A stretch of 64,000 nucleotides of DNA from assembly GCF_000392615.1 (NCBI RefSeq), contig NZ_KB933398.1, positions 2,804,702 through 2,868,701 of the forward strand, read 5' to 3'. Position 1 is the stretch's first letter, and each line of letters opens with the position of its first letter. Made by a program: the position numbers and the translations under genes. Source of the DNA: Lysinibacillus sphaericus OT4b.31 (GTDB taxonomy: Bacteria > Bacillota > Bacilli > Bacillales_A > Planococcaceae). Below, piece after piece: positions 55,534 through 64,000 of the stretch. The notes under the pieces were generated by a model that had not been told where the DNA came from, ran no database searches, and saw nothing but the letters and a program-made list of their open reading frames with translations.

Positions 55534-56289
55534 TTATTTCTTATTAAAAAATGGCTTACCTAAAAATTCAATTGTGGCCGGCGCTAAAGCATACAACTTA
55601 CTCGATAATCCCATAATACGTGGTAAATTAACCTCTCGTACAGGGCGTTCAATTGTTTTTATCGTAGCTTGTGCAACTTCTTCAGGCGTGAGTAAAAATC
55701 TACCCAAAGACGCTCGATAACCACTTTCATCATTTACCTTATCTAAAAAAGGTGTATCAATAGGGCCAGGATGAATCGCAGTAACTTTTACATTATATGG
55801 TGCCAGTTCCATACGCAGGCCGTTTGTAAAACCAACAATAGCATGCTTTGTTGCTGCGTAAACACTAGCCTTTGGTGTTGCTACCTTCCCTGCCTGTGAA
55901 CCAATGAAAATAAGCTGGCCCCGCCCACATTCTATCATAGGAGCTGCTATACGTTTTGCTAAGTAAATTGGCACACTGACATTGAGTTCCACCATTTGAG
56001 TAATAGCCTCATCCGATAACGCTGGTGCAATGCCAAACTTACCAACCCCCGCGGAAAGAATAGCTACATCAAGCGTTGGTAACTGTGCACAAACTTCGTC
56101 AATTGCTGTAAGTGTTGTTAAATCAGCTTGGATAACATTAGCGCCTAATCGTTCTAGTGCTTTTAAAGCTACTGCATTGCGTCCTGTAGCATAGACCAAG
56201 TGACCCTGTGCAACTAATAATTCTGTAATTTTCAATCCTACGCCACTAGTGGCACCAGTAACAAAGATTGTCTTTTTATTCATTTTCAT
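55534..56289 (-). CDS. Short-chain dehydrogenase/reductase
   Basis: 251 residues. Cofactor motif Thr-Gly-Ala-Thr-Ser-Gly-Val-Gly, Ala-Asp-Leu strand, Asn-Val-Ser in place of Asn-Ala-Gly-adjacent helix, and catalytic Tyr-Ala-Ala-Thr-Lys (Tyr-x-x-x-Lys) with Ser upstream. An NAD(P)-dependent oxidoreductase of unknown substrate. It starts eight bases after the MBL-fold gene, so the two form an operon. Confidence 0.88.
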   Translation of the reverse strand: MKMNKKTIFVTGATSGVGLKITELLVAQGHLVYATGRNAVALKALERLGANVIQADLTTLTAIDEVCAQLPTLDVAILSAGVGKFGIAPALSDEAITQMVELNVSVPIYLAKRIAAPMIECGRGQLIFIGSQAGKVATPKASVYAATKHAIVGFTNGLRMELAPYNVKVTAIHPGPIDTPFLDKVNDESGYRASLGRFLLTPEEVAQATIKTIERPVREVNLPRIMGLSSKLYALAPATIEFLGKPFFNKK

Positions 56290-56297
56290 GTATAAAC

Positions 56298-57245
56298 CTA
56301 CTTTCGTTTAAACAGATTGACACCTTCATCATTTTTCATAGATGTCACAAGGTGGTTTGCCTCTAAGTAGTCTATATGACCCAGTGTTTTAGAAAGCGTT
56401 AGACCAAGTTTATGCTGAAAAATGGCTGGATATAAACGTTGTGTCATTTGCACGACTGTTAACTGATCTTCGTCGAACAACTCTAAAACCTTCAGTGATT
56501 GCTGATGTTGGCGTTCAAGTCGCTTATCGATTAAACGTGGAATATCTTGTAAATCTGCACCATGCCCTGTATACATTGTTTTTACGGGTAATTGGCGCAG
56601 AATTGCAAGTGATGCATTATATTGCAATAACGATTTCGTGCGCCCTATTGAACGATCTAATGGTGGTTCAATTAATGGATTCGGTGTAATCTTTTCAAGC
56701 AGTAAATCACCACCAATAACATTATGTGATTTTTCATCCCAAAAAATAAAATGACTTTGCGCATGTCCTAATGTTTCAAACGCCTGTAATCCAGGATGTC
56801 CAGGTACTTCATCACCGTCATTTAAAATTTGTGTCAACGGTCGTTCCCCTACGAGCTCTAATTCACGACGTACATGGACACTAGGTTGAATATATTCACG
56901 AGGGACACCATGTTCAAACAAACACTCACTATAAAACTGTTCATGATAACGTAAAAATTCTTCGTCATGACGTAGCCATTTATCGTTATAGGCATGCCCT
57001 AAAATCTCTGCATGCGGAAACGCATCCACCCAACCTGCATGATCTGGGTGATGATGGGTTAACACAACCTGTTCAATATCTTGCAACTGAAAACCAGCTG
57101 CCCGAATCCCCCATTTCAGAGCATCATATGCTTCCATTGTTTTTGGACCAACATCAAAAATTGTTAGTGCATCCCCTTTGACAACAAATGCATTAACATC
57201 TCCTACTTCATAGGGTGTTGGTATTTCAATTTTGTGTATAGACAA
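56298..57245 (-). CDS. MBL-fold metallo-hydrolase
   Basis: 315 residues. Metal motif Thr-His-His-His-Pro-Asp-His-Ala-Gly-Trp (about 62-71), later His in Leu-Gly-His-Ala-Gln-Ser-His, Asp in Gly-Gly-Asp-Leu-Leu and His in Tyr-Thr-Gly-His-Gly. The C-terminal helical extension resembles the beta-lactamase-like LACTB2 group. Likely a thioesterase or glyoxalase II-type hydrolase. Confidence 0.88.
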   Translation of the reverse strand: MSIHKIEIPTPYEVGDVNAFVVKGDALTIFDVGPKTMEAYDALKWGIRAAGFQLQDIEQVVLTHHHPDHAGWVDAFPHAEILGHAYNDKWLRHDEEFLRYHEQFYSECLFEHGVPREYIQPSVHVRRELELVGERPLTQILNDGDEVPGHPGLQAFETLGHAQSHFIFWDEKSHNVIGGDLLLEKITPNPLIEPPLDRSIGRTKSLLQYNASLAILRQLPVKTMYTGHGADLQDIPRLIDKRLERQHQQSLKVLELFDEDQLTVVQMTQRLYPAIFQHKLGLTLSKTLGHIDYLEANHLVTSMKNDEGVNLFKRK

Positions 57246-57326
57246 AGCTGTTTCCCCCTTAAATGCTACTTATGAATACCGATTCATTCTATTTTACAAG
57301 TTTTTCTCTCTTTCGTCACCCTCCTG

Positions 57327-57355
57327 TTGACAGGAGGACGTATTATCAATATAAT
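57327..57355 (+). promoter_or_regulatory. Consensus sigma-A promoter of the proC leader
   Basis: TTGACA (57327-57332), 17-base spacer and TATAAT (57350-57355), a perfect consensus. A CCTCCTG/CAGGAGG palindrome (57320-57337) overlaps the -35. Confidence 0.85.
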
Positions 57356-57379
57356 TTTGAATAATCTAATTATTTATGT

Positions 57380-57609
57380 GCGTTGAGGAAGCCAAGTACG
57401 TAGTTGGTGAAGGTGTTCTAGAGAGTGTTACATTTGCTGCAAGTAACATCACCCACTCCCATTACCGAACCTACTTCTGAGCAGTTATGACAACATAACC
57501 GTCCCCCTTGCGATAAAAGGGCTATGAGTTGTGCCAATTGGCAAACAAAGGTGGTACCGCGGAAACGACAGCGTTTTCGTCCTTCTATGTAAGGACGAGA
57601 GCGCTTTTT
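57380..57609 (+). ncRNA. T-box leader of proC, proline specifier
   Basis: Stem I carries AGAGAG and an apical loop; the specifier region reads GAACCTA with CCT (Pro) at 57470-57472 in the standard GAA-NNN-A setting. The T-box sequence AAAGGTGGTACCGCGG is at 57547-57562. The terminator GCGTTTTCGTCCTT/AAGGACGAGAGCGC with a T run follows (57571-57608). Uncharged tRNA-Pro should permit transcription of proC. Confidence 0.93.
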
Positions 57610-57632
57610 ATTTTGAACTGGAGGTTTTTCTT

Positions 57633-58439
57633 ATGAAAAAAATACTATTTATTGGCGCAGGCTCAATGGCAGAAGCATTAATACAAGGCTGGATTAAGCA
57701 GAAGGTATTCATAGCGCAAGAGATATATGTCACCAATCGCTCAGATAAAGAGCGCCTACAATTCTTACACAACTCATACGGCGTGAACTATTTGATTGAT
57801 AATGACATTTATATGCAGGCGGATCTAATCATTTTAGCGATGAAACCAAAGGATGCCACTGTTGCCATGCAAGAACTGAAACCAAAAATTTCCCAACACA
57901 CGGCTATTCTATCTATTTTAGCTGGTATTGCCATTAACACTATAACAGAAGATTTAGGCTTGCGCCCGGTAGCACGTGTAATGCCTAATACTTCTGCAAC
58001 GATTGGGATGTCAGCAAGCGGCATTGCATTTAACGATAAAGTTTCAGCTGAACATCGTACCATGTTTCTGCAATTATTAGAGGCCGTTGGATCAGTCATT
58101 GAAGTCGAAGAAGACCAGCTACATGCCGTTACTGCACTTTCTGGAAGTGGCCCAGCTTATATTTATTACCTTATGGAAGCCTTTGAACGTGTCGGTACAG
58201 AGGTGGGTCTTACAAAAGATACTGTACGACTACTGATGACGCAAACCCTTGCTGGTACTGCTGAAATGCTAAAACAATCTGTTGATGAACCTGATGTACT
58301 ACGTAAAAAAGTTACAAGCCCAGGTGGTACAACGGAAGCCGGCATTAAAGCGCTTGAACAATACCAATTTAATGAAGCCATTACCGCATGCATCAAAGAA
58401 GCGGAAGCCCGATCTCGTTCACTTGCAAAAAGCAAGTAA
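57633..58439 (+). CDS. proC: Pyrroline-5-carboxylate reductase
   Basis: 268 residues from ATG 57633 (GGAGG upstream). Rossmann start Ile-Gly-Ala-Gly-Ser-Met-Ala-Glu-Ala, Arg-Val-Met-Pro-Asn-Thr-Ser-Ala, and the family signature Thr-Ala-Leu-Ser-Gly-Ser-Gly-Pro-Ala-Tyr. It reduces pyrroline-5-carboxylate to proline. Controlled by the T-box leader; namA follows 46 bases later and probably shares the transcript. Confidence 0.95.
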   Translation: MKKILFIGAGSMAEALIQGWIKQKVFIAQEIYVTNRSDKERLQFLHNSYGVNYLIDNDIYMQADLIILAMKPKDATVAMQELKPKISQHTAILSILAGIAINTITEDLGLRPVARVMPNTSATIGMSASGIAFNDKVSAEHRTMFLQLLEAVGSVIEVEEDQLHAVTALSGSGPAYIYYLMEAFERVGTEVGLTKDTVRLLMTQTLAGTAEMLKQSVDEPDVLRKKVTSPGGTTEAGIKALEQYQFNEAITACIKEAEARSRSLAKSK

Positions 58440-58485
58440 TCCATGCAAAATAGAGTTAACTACTAGGGATTAGGGGGACTTTGCA

Positions 58486-59496
58486 TTGACTAAATTATTC
58501 GACCCATATCAATTAAAAAATATTTCTTTAAAAAATCGTATCGTCATGGCACCGATGTGTATGTACTCTGCTCAGGACGATGGATTAGTGACACCATTTC
58601 ATGTTGTGCATTACGCAACACGCGCAGCTGGCCAAGTAGGATTAATCGTTGTGGAGGCTACAAGTGTAGTACCTGAAGGGCGTATTTCAAACAAAGATCT
58701 TGGTATTTGGGATGATGCTCATGTTGAAGGTTTAACACAGTTAGTGGATGGGATGAAAGCATATGGAGCAACAACAGCGATACAACTTGCACATGCAGGC
58801 CGTAAAGCATCAATTGAAGGAGAGATATTTGCACCATCTGCCATTGCGTTTAGTGATGCCTATAAAACACCAACTGAAATGACAATAGAAGATATCGAAA
58901 AAGTTATTGAAGCTTTTAAACTAGCAGCCATTCGTGCGAGTAAAGCTGGTTTTGATGCACTTGAGATTCATGGGGCACATGGCTATTTAATTAGTGAATT
59001 TTTATCTCCAGCAGCAAACAAGCGCACCGATGTATACGGTGGCTCACAGGAAAATCGCTATCGTTTATTGCGCCAAGTTATTGATGCAATTCGTAGTGTT
59101 TGGGATGGCCCACTGCTCGTTCGTGTTTCCGCTGAAGACTATGCCGAGGATGGCACAACAATGGAAGATTTTATCGTATTCAGTCGCTGGATGAAATCAC
59201 AGGCTGTCGATTTAGTCGATGTCTCAACAGGTGGCGTCGTTCAAGCCAACATCCATGTGTTCCCAGGTTATCAAGTGCCACATGCTGAAATGATTAAGCA
59301 AGGTGCTGATATTCCAACAAGTGCAGTTGGTCTTATTACAACCGTTATTCAAGCAGAGGAAATTTTACAAAATAATCGTGCCGACTTGATTTTCTTAGGC
59401 CGTGTGCTATTACGTGAACCCTATTGGCCACTACATGCTGCAAAGGAATTAGGCGAAGAAGTGACACCACCCGTGCAATATATTAGAGGTTGGTAA
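58486..59496 (+). CDS. namA: NADPH dehydrogenase, Old Yellow Enzyme family
   Basis: 336 residues (B. subtilis YqjM/NamA 338). FMN TIM barrel with Met-Ala-Pro-Met-Cys-Met-Tyr-Ser (the Cys and Tyr near the flavin), His-Gly-Ala-His-Gly-Tyr-Leu for substrate binding and Val-Gly-Leu-Ile-Thr near the phosphate. It reduces alpha,beta-unsaturated carbonyls and nitro compounds. TTG start with AGGGGGA upstream. Confidence 0.92.
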   Translation: MTKLFDPYQLKNISLKNRIVMAPMCMYSAQDDGLVTPFHVVHYATRAAGQVGLIVVEATSVVPEGRISNKDLGIWDDAHVEGLTQLVDGMKAYGATTAIQLAHAGRKASIEGEIFAPSAIAFSDAYKTPTEMTIEDIEKVIEAFKLAAIRASKAGFDALEIHGAHGYLISEFLSPAANKRTDVYGGSQENRYRLLRQVIDAIRSVWDGPLLVRVSAEDYAEDGTTMEDFIVFSRWMKSQAVDLVDVSTGGVVQANIHVFPGYQVPHAEMIKQGADIPTSAVGLITTVIQAEEILQNNRADLIFLGRVLLREPYWPLHAAKELGEEVTPPVQYIRGW

Positions 59497-59526
59497 TTAA
59501 GTACCCTCTTTACAGATCATTAACAA

Positions 59527-59572
59527 AGTAAAGAGACTGTGATTTATGAATTACATGTCACAGTCTCTTTTA
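59527..59572 (+). terminator. Terminator of proC-namA
   Basis: AAAGAGACTGTGA pairs with TCACAGTCTCTTT and is followed by T residues. Confidence 0.88.
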
Positions 59573-59719
59573 ATAAGAACAACCTAGGTTGACATTCACA
59601 ACCAGTCTCCTAACAAACGTATTGATGAACATCCGCAAGTCATTTTCTTCGATTTTCGTAAATACACTCTAGTACCTTTTCTATCATCCATCATCATCAC
59701 TACCCGCTATAATGTGCTC

Positions 59720-59995
59720 TCAAAGAGGATTTAGATTAATTTCCTCATCTATTGCTTGCACTAATGTCTCAGCATCATCCGCCGTAATCACTTCTCCATT
59801 GACAATAGCGAATATACCTTGCTCGCAAACTTCACAGTGCGATGTACAGCCTGATTCTTCAATTTCAATATCTGGTCGCTCCATTAATACATCATAGGCA
59901 TCTGCTGCACCAAGTGATAAGTTCGTTATGCAAAACTCCACTCTATTTTTCAATTGTTGTGGCTCTTTATTTTTCTTAAAAAAAGAAAACACCAT
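59720..59995 (-). CDS. YuzB/DUF1450-family small protein
   Basis: 91 residues from ATG 59995, after AAGGGAG. Family pattern Val-Glu-Phe-Cys-Ile-Thr-Asn-Leu, then Glu-Ser-Gly-Cys-Thr-Ser-His-Cys-Glu-Val-Cys, and Phe-Ala-Ile-Val-Asn-Gly-Glu-Val. The Cys residues resemble those of thioredoxin-like ferredoxin folds. Function unknown. Confidence 0.8.
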   Translation of the reverse strand: MVFSFFKKNKEPQQLKNRVEFCITNLSLGAADAYDVLMERPDIEIEESGCTSHCEVCEQGIFAIVNGEVITADDAETLVQAIDEEINLNPL

Positions 59996-60111
59996 ATCAT
60001 TTACACTCCCTTTGACGTTTACTTCCACACGATTAAATAAATTGTGCAAATAAATTATATCAATAAAGACGAATATTATTAAAGAAATTATAGTAATTGT
60101 TCATATCACAT

Positions 60112-60893
60112 TGGTATTCCATTTATTGTTGGCAGCTGTACACCAAAGTTCGTACTTTCTCACTTAGATGAATTGAAGGTTATCATGCAGGCAAAGCTTG
60201 TGCCAACAAATGAAATTCGTCGCTGCGCGTACCTTTATCCGATGATGACAGAAATTTATGCAAAACATCAAAAGCCGCTCGCTTTTCTAGAAATTGGCGC
60301 AAGTGCGGGCTTGCAGCTGCATGGATCAATATAACTATACCTATAATCGAAAATTATCTGTAATAAATTCAGCAAGTGACCTAGTATTGACCTCGGATAA
60401 TCAAGGTGAAGAATTACCACATTCCATTAGTAATTCAATTGTTGTTGGTCAGCGTATCGGCATTGATTTAAATCCAATTGATGTCCATAATGAGGCAGAA
60501 CTTCGTTGGCTACAGGCGTTAATTTGGCCTGAACATCATGAACGACGTTCCATGTTAAATAAAGCAATCCCTATTTTAAAAGGACTTGATATACAACTTT
60601 TAAGAGGCGATGCCATTAACATCTTAAAAGAGATTAGTAGTACTATTGATCAACAAGCCATTTTGGTTGTCTACCATACACATGTTGCAAATCAAATACC
60701 TAGTGCGTTACGACTTGAATTGATAGAATGCTTACAAGAAATAAGCAAGCAAAGACCACTTTATCATTGTTATAATAATTTGTTTGATTACCAACTGCAT
60801 CAAGACTTTATTCATCAAACAGAAATAACAACAGTTCGCACAATGGATCAACCGGACGGTCATGCACGGTGGTTTACGTGGGCAAACAATTAA
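60112..60893 (+). pseudogene. DUF2332-family protein, N-terminally degraded and frameshifted
   Basis: Fragments of one protein lie in successive frames: Leu-Leu-Leu-Ala-Ala-Val-His (about 60119), then Asn-Glu-Ile-Arg-Arg-Cys-Ala-Tyr-Leu-Tyr-Pro to Glu-Ile-Gly-Ala-Ser-Ala-Gly-Leu-Gln (60210-60312), then after a one-base loss near 60320 Asp-Gln-Tyr-Asn-Tyr to the stop at 60891-60893 (Ile-Gly-Ile-Asp-Leu-Asn-Pro, His-Thr-His-Val-Ala-Asn-Gln, Asp-Gly-His-Ala-Arg-Trp-Phe). Intact members are about 330 residues; function unknown. Confidence 0.78.
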
Positions 60894-60901
60894 TATAAAA
60901 C

Positions 60902-60936
60902 AACGCTGCAAGAGGAAAATCCTCATGCAGCGTCTA
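60902..60936. terminator. Terminator between DUF2332 and the FMN reductase
   Basis: ACGCTGCA..GAGGA pairs with TCCTC..TGCAGCGT. Confidence 0.8.
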
Positions 60937-60969
60937 TTGAATTAAAATCTATTAGAAATACTTTCACCT

Positions 60970-61536
60970 CTAAAAGCCATACTCCGCATCTTTTTTTGCA
61001 CGAATTTCTGCGAAAGCATCGGCTACCATAACTGTATCCTCAGCCAAACGCTCTAAGCGGAAAAGAACGTCATCATTGAAAATTTCTTTACGTAAGAAAT
61101 CCTTTTCTTCTATAAAAACATAGGTCGGTACAATATGTGCTTTCATATAAGCAAGAATCGGTTTTAATTGCTGTTCCACCATTAAATAATGCTTAGATGT
61201 GCCCGCAGTAACGACTGTACTCACAGTTTTATCTCGGAAGGCATTTACAGGTAGTAAGTCAAAAATATTTTTTAAAGTTGCAGGAATTGATGCTTGAAAT
61301 GTTGGTGTGCCAATAATTAGTGCATCAGCAGCCATAATTGTTTCTGCTACATATTTTGTGTCGCCCTCGTATTCAAAATAGTTTCGACCATCGCTAAATT
61401 CCATATTGTAGTCAGCGAGATCAAGTAACGTTACTTCATGCTCGGGGTATTTTTGGTGAAGCATTTCAACGACTTTTGACATCGCTGTTTTTGTTTTAGA
61501 GCCGACAATTGAACCGGCTAGTGCTACGATTTTCAT
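60970..61536 (-). CDS. NADPH-dependent FMN reductase
   Basis: 188 residues, flavodoxin-like. Start Ile-Val-Ala-Leu-Ala-Gly-Ser, then Gly-Thr-Pro-Thr-Phe-Gln-Ala-Ser-Ile-Pro (flavin-phosphate region) and Thr-Ala-Gly-Thr-Ser-Lys-His. It likely supplies reduced FMN to the LLM monooxygenase encoded 12 bases upstream. Confidence 0.88.
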   Translation of the reverse strand: MKIVALAGSIVGSKTKTAMSKVVEMLHQKYPEHEVTLLDLADYNMEFSDGRNYFEYEGDTKYVAETIMAADALIIGTPTFQASIPATLKNIFDLLPVNAFRDKTVSTVVTAGTSKHYLMVEQQLKPILAYMKAHIVPTYVFIEEKDFLRKEIFNDDVLFRLERLAEDTVMVADAFAEIRAKKDAEYGF

Positions 61537-61548
61537 GTAGTGATCTCC

Positions 61549-62604
61549 TTAATTTGCTGTATATTTTTTAATCGCTGGTAATATATCATTGCCAATGATT
61601 TCGATGTTTTTCATAATTTTATCGTATGGTACACCACCAAAATCTATTTGTGCCATAAAACGTTGCATACCATAAAGCTCATATTGATAGAGTATCTTTT
61701 CGATAATTTCTTCCTTACTACCGACCATCAGTGCATCTCGTGTATCGGTAGCTTGAGCAAATTGCTGCTTTGGATAGCCACCGCCACGAATTGCCTGGAA
61801 GCCACCATTAATATGTGGGTACATACCTTGTAATGCTTCTTTTGTTGTGTCAGCTACATAAAATAAGCTTGTTGTAGCAATTGGTAATTCTTGTGCATCA
61901 AAACCACTTCGTTCTGCCGCCTCACGATAGGCATCAACAGATGGTTTAAAGTTCACGGCTGGCCCTCCTAATGTTGTTAACATCATCGGGATACCCATAT
62001 ATCCTGCTTTAATGGCACTGGCAGGTGGTCCCCCCACCGCACGCCAAATTGGAAGGGAGCCATCTTTCGGTTGTGGCAAAATTTGAGCATTGTGAAGAGG
62101 TGCACGGTATTGCCCTTCCCAAGTGATAAGCTCTTCGTCATTAATCTTTTTTAGTAGTTCCAACTTTTCCTCAAAAATTTCTTCATAATCCTGAAGTTCG
62201 ACGCCAAGTAAGTGATAGGCACCGACGCGAGAACCTCGCCCAGCAACAATTTCCGCACGTCCATCTGAAATTAAATCAATCGTCGCAAAATCCTCATATA
62301 CCCGTACAGGGTCAGATACACTCAGCACCGTTGCAGAGCTTGCTATTTTAATTTTTTTCGTTGCTTGTGCAATCGCTCCTAAAACGACCGTATGTGCCTG
62401 TGTTGTAAAATACGATTGGTGACTTTCACCAACTCCAAATACATCAATGCCTGCCTGCTCTGCTAATTGACTTGCTTCGATTAGCTCTTGAAGACGTTGC
62501 TGTGCAGAAATTCGTTCACCTGTTAATGGATTTGGAATATGGTCCCCTAACGAATAAAGTCCAAATTCAATCCCTTTTGATTGGTCTATACGATATTTTT
62601 CCAT
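61549..62604 (-). CDS. Luciferase-like flavin monooxygenase (LLM class)
   Basis: 351 residues. TIM-barrel signatures include Phe-Gly-Val-Gly-Glu-Ser-His, Ser-Ser-Ala-Thr-Val-Leu-Ser-Val-Ser-Asp-Pro-Val-Arg, and Gly-Arg-Gly-Ser-Arg. It is a two-component monooxygenase partnered with the FMN reductase gene downstream. It lies 14 bases after the ring-cleaving dioxygenase gene, so all three are one transcript. Confidence 0.9.
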   Translation of the reverse strand: MEKYRIDQSKGIEFGLYSLGDHIPNPLTGERISAQQRLQELIEASQLAEQAGIDVFGVGESHQSYFTTQAHTVVLGAIAQATKKIKIASSATVLSVSDPVRVYEDFATIDLISDGRAEIVAGRGSRVGAYHLLGVELQDYEEIFEEKLELLKKINDEELITWEGQYRAPLHNAQILPQPKDGSLPIWRAVGGPPASAIKAGYMGIPMMLTTLGGPAVNFKPSVDAYREAAERSGFDAQELPIATTSLFYVADTTKEALQGMYPHINGGFQAIRGGGYPKQQFAQATDTRDALMVGSKEEIIEKILYQYELYGMQRFMAQIDFGGVPYDKIMKNIEIIGNDILPAIKKYTAN

Positions 62605-62618
62605 TATTGTTCTCTCCT

Positions 62619-63560
62619 TTAATCTAATGGTTCTAAAATTGCTTCAATTTCAGCTCGTTTTCCCTCTAAAAATGGAGGCAAATCAAGCTCTTTGCCAAGA
62701 TCTTCTACAGGGGAATCCACGGTAAACCCTGGACCGTCTGTTGCCATTTCAAATAGAATGTTATTACGATCTCTAAAATAAAGACTTTGGAAATAATAGC
62801 GGTCTACAACGCCTGTACTTTCTAAACCGCGCGCTTTAATTAAGGCATCCCATTCTTGAAGTTCTTCCACTGTTGCTACACGTAAAGCTAGGTGGTGAAT
62901 ACTTCCTCGACCAGGTTTTTCACTTGGTCCCTCCAGTTCTTTAACGACAATCTCGCCAAGTGTTTCCCCTGCAATAGATTGAAGGCGAGCTTCTTTTTCA
63001 TTTTCAGTGACAACTGTATAATGAAATAGTTCTTGTAGTAAAGTCACTGTACGACTTAAATAACGTACTGTCATTTCTACTGTACCCATACCTAAAATGC
63101 GATGCTCCACAGGGATATCTGAACTTTCCCATGCTTGCCAATCGGTAGGTGTCTCTTGATTGTGGTGATTTAATAGCACCATTCGCAAGCCTTCATGATC
63201 CTCAAAAAACAAGGCATCTTTGCCCGCATATATCGTAATCTCACTATGTTGCACCTCTAGGAGCTCAAAACGATTTTTCCAAAAAACTAAACTTTCATAG
63301 TTTGGTACTAATAGGCCAATGCGTGTAATCGCATTTGTCCCACGTACTGTACGGCCAGCAACAGGCATTTCGAAAAAGGATAATTCAGTTCCAGCAGCGC
63401 CTGTTAAATCTCCATAAAATAAGTGGTACATAGACGGTGAATCCTGATTGACAGTTTTTTTCACACGACGTAAGCCAAGGACTTTTGTATAAAAACCGTT
63501 ATTTCGTTTTCCATTTTTTGTTAACATTGAAATATGATGATGTCCACTTAATTTTTGCAT
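62619..63560 (-). CDS. Ring-cleaving extradiol dioxygenase, VOC superfamily (Mhq-like)
   Basis: 313 residues made of two VOC modules. Metal ligands: His in Gly-His-His-His-Ile-Ser at the start, His in Ile-His-His-Leu-Ala-Leu (second half) and Glu in Leu-Phe-Glu-Met-Ala-Thr-Asp-Gly-Pro-Gly-Phe. The layout matches MhqA/MhqO proteins that open hydroquinone-type rings. A MarR regulator lies upstream with an operator-like inverted repeat between, as in B. subtilis mhq operons. Confidence 0.88.
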   Translation of the reverse strand: MQKLSGHHHISMLTKNGKRNNGFYTKVLGLRRVKKTVNQDSPSMYHLFYGDLTGAAGTELSFFEMPVAGRTVRGTNAITRIGLLVPNYESLVFWKNRFELLEVQHSEITIYAGKDALFFEDHEGLRMVLLNHHNQETPTDWQAWESSDIPVEHRILGMGTVEMTVRYLSRTVTLLQELFHYTVVTENEKEARLQSIAGETLGEIVVKELEGPSEKPGRGSIHHLALRVATVEELQEWDALIKARGLESTGVVDRYYFQSLYFRDRNNILFEMATDGPGFTVDSPVEDLGKELDLPPFLEGKRAEIEAILEPLD

Positions 63561-63579
63561 AAGTGCTTCCTCCTTATTT

Positions 63580-63599
63580 TCACTTGACTAAGCAAGTGA
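63580..63599. promoter_or_regulatory. Operator-like inverted repeat, MarR type
   Basis: TCACTTG and CAAGTGA arms seven bases long flank ACTAAG. It lies 19 bases before the dioxygenase start and 14 bases after the MarR stop. Confidence 0.55.
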
Positions 63600-63613
63600 T
63601 GGTGTAAAAAAAA

Positions 63614-64000
63614 TCACACGAGTGGTAATTTTTTTTCTCGGCTATGCTTTTCTATCTTTGACATGAGTGTATATAATGATTTCTGCTCTTCTTCTGTTAA
63701 TACATCTTCAAAAAATGAGGATTGAAAGTGAAGCTGACTTGGTGTCGCTGCATCAATCATCTGCTCACCCTTTAACGTTAACGAAATTGTTTTTGTCTTC
63801 CAATTTTGCTTACGCTCAATCAGACCGTCCTTTTCAAGTCGAGCAAGCATCCGAGATATGCCACCTTGCGTAACCGTAACTTTCTCTGCTAACGCTGATT
63901 GCGTTAACGGTGCATATGTTTTGATTTGAATTAATACATCAAATTGTGCGGTTGTTAAATCAAAGCGCTTTAAAAAGTCATTGGATAGCTGATTACTTTG
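63614..64000 (-). CDS. MarR-family regulator, partial at window edge
   Basis: At least 128 codons, open to the window end on the minus strand. The winged helix is visible: [20 protein letters not shown], followed by a Leu-Glu-Lys-Asp-Gly-Leu-Ile-Glu-Arg wing. Position ahead of the Mhq-like dioxygenase, monooxygenase and FMN reductase genes suggests it represses them and responds to quinones or electrophiles. Confidence 0.88.
   Translation of the reverse strand, partial: QSNQLSNDFLKRFDLTTAQFDVLIQIKTYAPLTQSALAEKVTVTQGGISRMLARLEKDGLIERKQNWKTKTISLTLKGEQMIDAATPSQLHFQSSFFEDVLTEEEQKSLYTLMSKIEKHSREKKLPLV

Overview
The window is a low-GC Firmicute chromosome segment, most consistent with a spore-forming Bacillaceae/Planococcaceae relative such as Lysinibacillus. 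This is judged from gene content and Bacillus-type signals, not from a search. Supporting signs are a GerA-type germination receptor operon, T-box leaders, a yybP-ykoY manganese riboswitch, AGGAGG ribosome sites, frequent TTG/GTG starts, SigV/RsiV, NamA, PncA and a YuzB-like protein. No rRNA, tRNA, CRISPR array, prophage or intact insertion sequence was seen.

Layout. 1-530: the 3' end of one gene, then a tandem array of structured repeats. 530-8000: a flavin monooxygenase, a TSUP permease, sigV-rsiV, and a gerB-gerA operon whose C-subunit gene is broken. 8000-21600: accessory genes (ABC exporter, Mn-riboswitch-controlled TerC protein, YetJ-like protein, ferritin, a frameshifted alkD, rtcB, a MATE pump, a dynamin-like GTPase, ribokinase and a uridine-kinase-like protein). 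21700-32030: the complete branched-chain amino acid block on the minus strand: ilvD under its own promoter, then a T-box leader and ilvB-ilvN-ilvC-leuA-leuB-leuC-leuD. 32400-35000: an overlapping pair (FAD lactone oxidase plus alanine-racemase-fold enzyme). 35000-41000: a 35-residue peptide gene with full expression signals, pncA, a GlsB-like protein, a lytic transglycosylase, mscL and metI-metC. 41200-52300: a patchy accessory region with an AraC regulator reading through into a siderophore-binding lipoprotein, a diguanylate cyclase, a truncated sigma factor with a putative membrane partner, a GntR-regulated membrane/hydrolase set, and several pseudogenes. 52400-55300: argG-argH with ARG boxes. 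55500-64000: SDR and MBL enzymes, T-box-proC-namA, a broken DUF2332 gene, and a MarR-headed operon of quinone/aromatic detoxification type.

How the genes work together. Pyruvate and 2-oxobutyrate go through IlvBN, IlvC and IlvD to valine and isoleucine precursors, and LeuABCD continues to leucine. ArgG-ArgH finish arginine, ProC finishes proline and MetI-MetC run transsulfuration to homocysteine. Most of these carry a visible control signal: T-box, ARG box, a CodY-like site, or a perfect operator-like palindrome. Iron control (Fur-like boxes) appears at the AraC-lipoprotein locus and possibly at ferritin.

The most unusual items are: (i) the tandem repeat at 141-440, in which a constant scaffold carries a different base-paired hairpin in each unit; (ii) the AraC-lipoprotein ORF with a Fur box embedded in its coding sequence; (iii) the 35-aa hydrophobic peptide gene; (iv) a repeat family joined twice to the same internally deleted transposase; (v) the number of decayed accessory genes. 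I found no large, clearly new multi-gene system.
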